DNA of 64,000 nt from Massilia sp. NR 4-1. Its GTDB lineage: Bacteria > Pseudomonadota > Gammaproteobacteria > Burkholderiales > Burkholderiaceae_D. This document shows positions 61,917 to 64,000 of the stretch, piece by piece. A model generated the notes under the pieces. That model worked only from the letters and a program-made list of their open reading frames with translations. It had not been told where the DNA came from and made no database searches. The stretch covers positions 620,001 through 684,000 of the forward strand of contig NZ_CP012201.1 in NCBI RefSeq assembly GCF_001191005.1. Reading direction: 5' to 3'. The first letter of the stretch is position 1. Each line of letters starts with the position of its first letter. Made by a program: the position numbers and the translations under genes.

Positions 61917-61994
61917 TTTTTCTTCCCCCCTTTGCGGCTTGGAGCGGGCGGGCGAAAAATGGTTCGCACTGGCGTTTAATAGTATGCTGCTGCA

Positions 61995-64000
61995 ATGCAA
62001 GAGGAAAATTCCGGCGGATCGATGCGCAAACTCAATGAGCTTGGGAATAGTCTGGTCAGTACGCGCTTGCTGCTGTGGGGCGCGGGCCTGGCCTTGGCTG
62101 GCGCCGTTGGAATGACGCTGTACGCCACCGCCGCCAAAACGGTGGAAGACGACGCCCAGCTGCGTTTCGACAACCTGACGCGCGCCACCCAGTACAGCAT
62201 CTCGGCCCGCGTGAAATCCTATTCCGACGTGGTGCGCGGCCTGGTGGCCCTGTTCCAGACCACGGACTCCCTGACGCGGCTGCAGTTCCGGCAGTATGTG
62301 AACAACCTGAATATGCCGCTGCATTTTCCGGCGATCCAGGCCATCAATTACGCGCCTTATGTTCCCGCCGCCGAGCGCGAGGACTTCGTGGCCGCGGTGC
62401 GCGCCGACCGCAGCGTCAATCCGGCCGGCTACCCGAAGTTCGACATCAAGCCGCCGGGCCAGCGCGGCCACTATGCGCCGCTGACCTACCTGGAGCCGAT
62501 GGATATGCTGATGGAGCGCTTCGGCGTGGACATCACCGCCAATCCTGCCATCGACCGCGCCATGGAACTGTCGCGCGATACGGGCCAGATCAGCGCCTCG
62601 GGCCAGCCGGTGGTGCTGAAAAAGCCGGCGCCGCATATCGGCCTGGGCATGCGCCTGCCGGTCTACCGGCGCGGCATGCCGGTGCACGATATGGAGAGCC
62701 GGCGCGCCGCCTATCTGGGATCGGTCGGCATCGGCTTTTCCGTGGCCAAGCTGGTGCAGGGCGCGATCGACGAGATGGCGGACCGCCAGGTGCATATGAT
62801 CCTGTACGCCGACGGCGCGGGCGATCCGGAAAAGCGCAGCCTGAGCATCGGCAAGGAAGACCGCCTGCTGTTCAACGATAACGGCTCCATCGATGCGCCG
62901 CCGGTCTTGCCGGGCAATTCGGACGACTACTTCCTGACCGTGCTGCCCATCGATTTCAACGGCACCTTGTGGAAGGCGCGCTTCCATGCGCGCAAGACCG
63001 ATATGGTGCTGGGCTTCGACCGCTGGTTCCCGCTGGTGGCGCTGGGCACGGGCTTTGCGGGCACCTTGCTGATCTACCTGTTCTTTTTCAGCCTGTACTG
63101 GCAGCGCCGCAGCGCCCAGGAGCAGCGCCGCCTGCTGGACAGCGTGCTGAATAATGTGGATGCCCATGTGTATATGAAGGACCAGGGGCGCCGCTTCATC
63201 TATGTGAACGCGAAGATGGCCGAGGCCATGGGCCTGCCGGTGGAGCAGATCATCGGGCGCCTGGACCGCGAGGTGATGCCGCAGCGTGATGCCGAGCAGG
63301 CCTGGAACGAGGACCGCGCCGTGTTTGCCGACAGCCTGAAACGCTCGGGCGAGGGCAAGTATGTCGATCGCCACGGCGTGATCCACCATCTATGGACGGT
63401 GAAGGCGCCGGTGGAGGGCGAACAGGGTGTGAGCGCCGTCATCGCGCTGTCCACCGACGTGACGGAGCTGCACAATCTGAAGGAGCAGGCGCAGGCGGCG
63501 AACCAGGCCAAGAGCGACTTCCTGTCGAATATGAGCCATGAGATCCGCACGCCGATGAATAGCGTGATCGGCATGGCCCACCTGGCGCTGAAGTCGGTCA
63601 CCAATCCCAAGCAGCGCGATTATCTGCAAAAGATCTACCATTCGGGCCAGCACCTGCTGGGCATCATCAACGACATCCTCGATTTCTCCAAGATCGAGGC
63701 GGGCAAGCTCGATCTGGAAATGCTGGACTTCACGCTGGAGTCGCTGCTGTCGAATATCTCGAACCAGCTGGGCGAGTCGGCTTCGCGCAAGGAGCTGGAG
63801 CTGGTGTTCGAAATCTGGCCCGGCCTGTCGCGCCAGATGCGCGGCGATCCGCTGCGCCTGGAGCAGGTGCTGCTGAACTTCACCAGCAATGCCATCAAGT
63901 TCTCGGAAAACGGCCGCATCTATATCCGCGCCCGGCCGGTGGAAGACCGCGACACCTACACCATGGTGCGCTTCGAGGTGCAGGACAACGGCATCGGCAT
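61995..64000 (+). CDS. CHASE-PAS sensor histidine kinase, C-terminus outside window
   Basis: About 668 codons visible. Start ATG 61995 (or 62022, MRKLNELG). A membrane helix (LLLWGAGLALAGAVGMTLYA), a periplasmic CHASE domain (about 60-330, with FPAIQAINYAPYVPAAERED), and a second helix (ALGTGFAGTLLIYLFFFSLY) precede a PAS domain (about 385-495, VNAKMAEAMGLPVEQIIG), then HisKA with His in NMSHEIRTPMNSVIGM and an ATPase domain cut at VQDNGIGI. CHASE domains often sense cytokinin-like or other small ligands. The missing part may hold receivers. Confidence 0.93.
   Translation, partial: MQEENSGGSMRKLNELGNSLVSTRLLLWGAGLALAGAVGMTLYATAAKTVEDDAQLRFDNLTRATQYSISARVKSYSDVVRGLVALFQTTDSLTRLQFRQYVNNLNMPLHFPAIQAINYAPYVPAAEREDFVAAVRADRSVNPAGYPKFDIKPPGQRGHYAPLTYLEPMDMLMERFGVDITANPAIDRAMELSRDTGQISASGQPVVLKKPAPHIGLGMRLPVYRRGMPVHDMESRRAAYLGSVGIGFSVAKLVQGAIDEMADRQVHMILYADGAGDPEKRSLSIGKEDRLLFNDNGSIDAPPVLPGNSDDYFLTVLPIDFNGTLWKARFHARKTDMVLGFDRWFPLVALGTGFAGTLLIYLFFFSLYWQRRSAQEQRRLLDSVLNNVDAHVYMKDQGRRFIYVNAKMAEAMGLPVEQIIGRLDREVMPQRDAEQAWNEDRAVFADSLKRSGEGKYVDRHGVIHHLWTVKAPVEGEQGVSAVIALSTDVTELHNLKEQAQAANQAKSDFLSNMSHEIRTPMNSVIGMAHLALKSVTNPKQRDYLQKIYHSGQHLLGIINDILDFSKIEAGKLDLEMLDFTLESLLSNISNQLGESASRKELELVFEIWPGLSRQMRGDPLRLEQVLLNFTSNAIKFSENGRIYIRARPVEDRDTYTMVRFEVQDNGIG

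Overview
The window is about 64 kb of high-GC bacterial chromosome. Protein families, codon use and gene content point to a betaproteobacterium of the order Burkholderiales, most like the family Oxalobacteraceae (Massilia, Duganella, Janthinobacterium type). The evidence is a dense set of sensor kinases and chemotaxis genes, CheV, poly-HAMP and 7TMR-DISM kinases, an epsC-type serine acetyltransferase, and an ssuEADCB sulfonate operon. The genus is an inference. I see no insertion sequence, prophage, CRISPR array or rRNA operon. One tRNA gene, tRNA-Gly(GCC), is present.

Layout. 0-4.6 kb (minus strand): a CPA1 Na+/H+ antiporter, a LytS-like kinase and a LytTR regulator in tight order, followed by a truncated acyltransferase. 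4.7-9.4 kb: tRNA-Gly, a GNAT acetyltransferase, cheV, a DJ-1/PfpI protein, small unknowns and S-formylglutathione hydrolase. 9.6-16.5 kb: a CPA2 antiporter coupled to a YbdK-like ligase, an amidotransferase/MarR pair, a phosphoribosyltransferase, a flagellar-rod-like short protein and a secreted hydrolase. 16.6-19.4 kb: a two-gene McrC/McrB-like restriction module. 19.4-28.5 kb: hydrolases, trxC, a MocR regulator facing an AhpD-like gene, an MFS/SufR-like-regulator/hydrolase operon with a clear promoter and inverted repeat, an AT-richer patch of unknown genes, and a Bcr/CflA efflux pump. 28.7-36.8 kb: a sulfur block with epsC, metNIQ and ssuEADCB. 36.9-41.2 kb: YceI, a split chromate transporter, and a response regulator lying between two related AT-rich repeats with DnaA-box-like motifs. 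41.3-48.9 kb: a 7TMR-DISM hybrid kinase, LysE, a YceI-like lipoprotein, a chemoreceptor, a candidate structured RNA and a glutathione transferase. 48.9-49.4 kb: a ParE-type toxin/antitoxin pair. 49.4-57.1 kb: an overlapping signalling operon (REC-GGDEF-EAL, a 1634-residue poly-HAMP hybrid kinase, a CheR-like protein). 57.3-64 kb: a prolyl oligopeptidase, an unknown secreted protein, a PHP/DUF3604 protein and a CHASE-PAS hybrid-type kinase cut by the window edge.

How the parts fit. Most genes serve environmental sensing (six kinases or receptors, c-di-GMP turnover, chemotaxis), ion and pH homeostasis (CPA1, CPA2), sulfur supply (serine acetylation, a MetNIQ-type importer, sulfonate desulfonation) and detoxification (formaldehyde hydrolase, GST, AhpD, TrxC). 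The items most worth a second look are the poly-HAMP operon with degenerate EAL and CheR-like partners, the McrBC-like pair with no recognisable DNA-reading domain, the paired DnaA-box repeats around 39.4 and 40.5 kb, and the structured RNA candidate at 47.93-48.10 kb.
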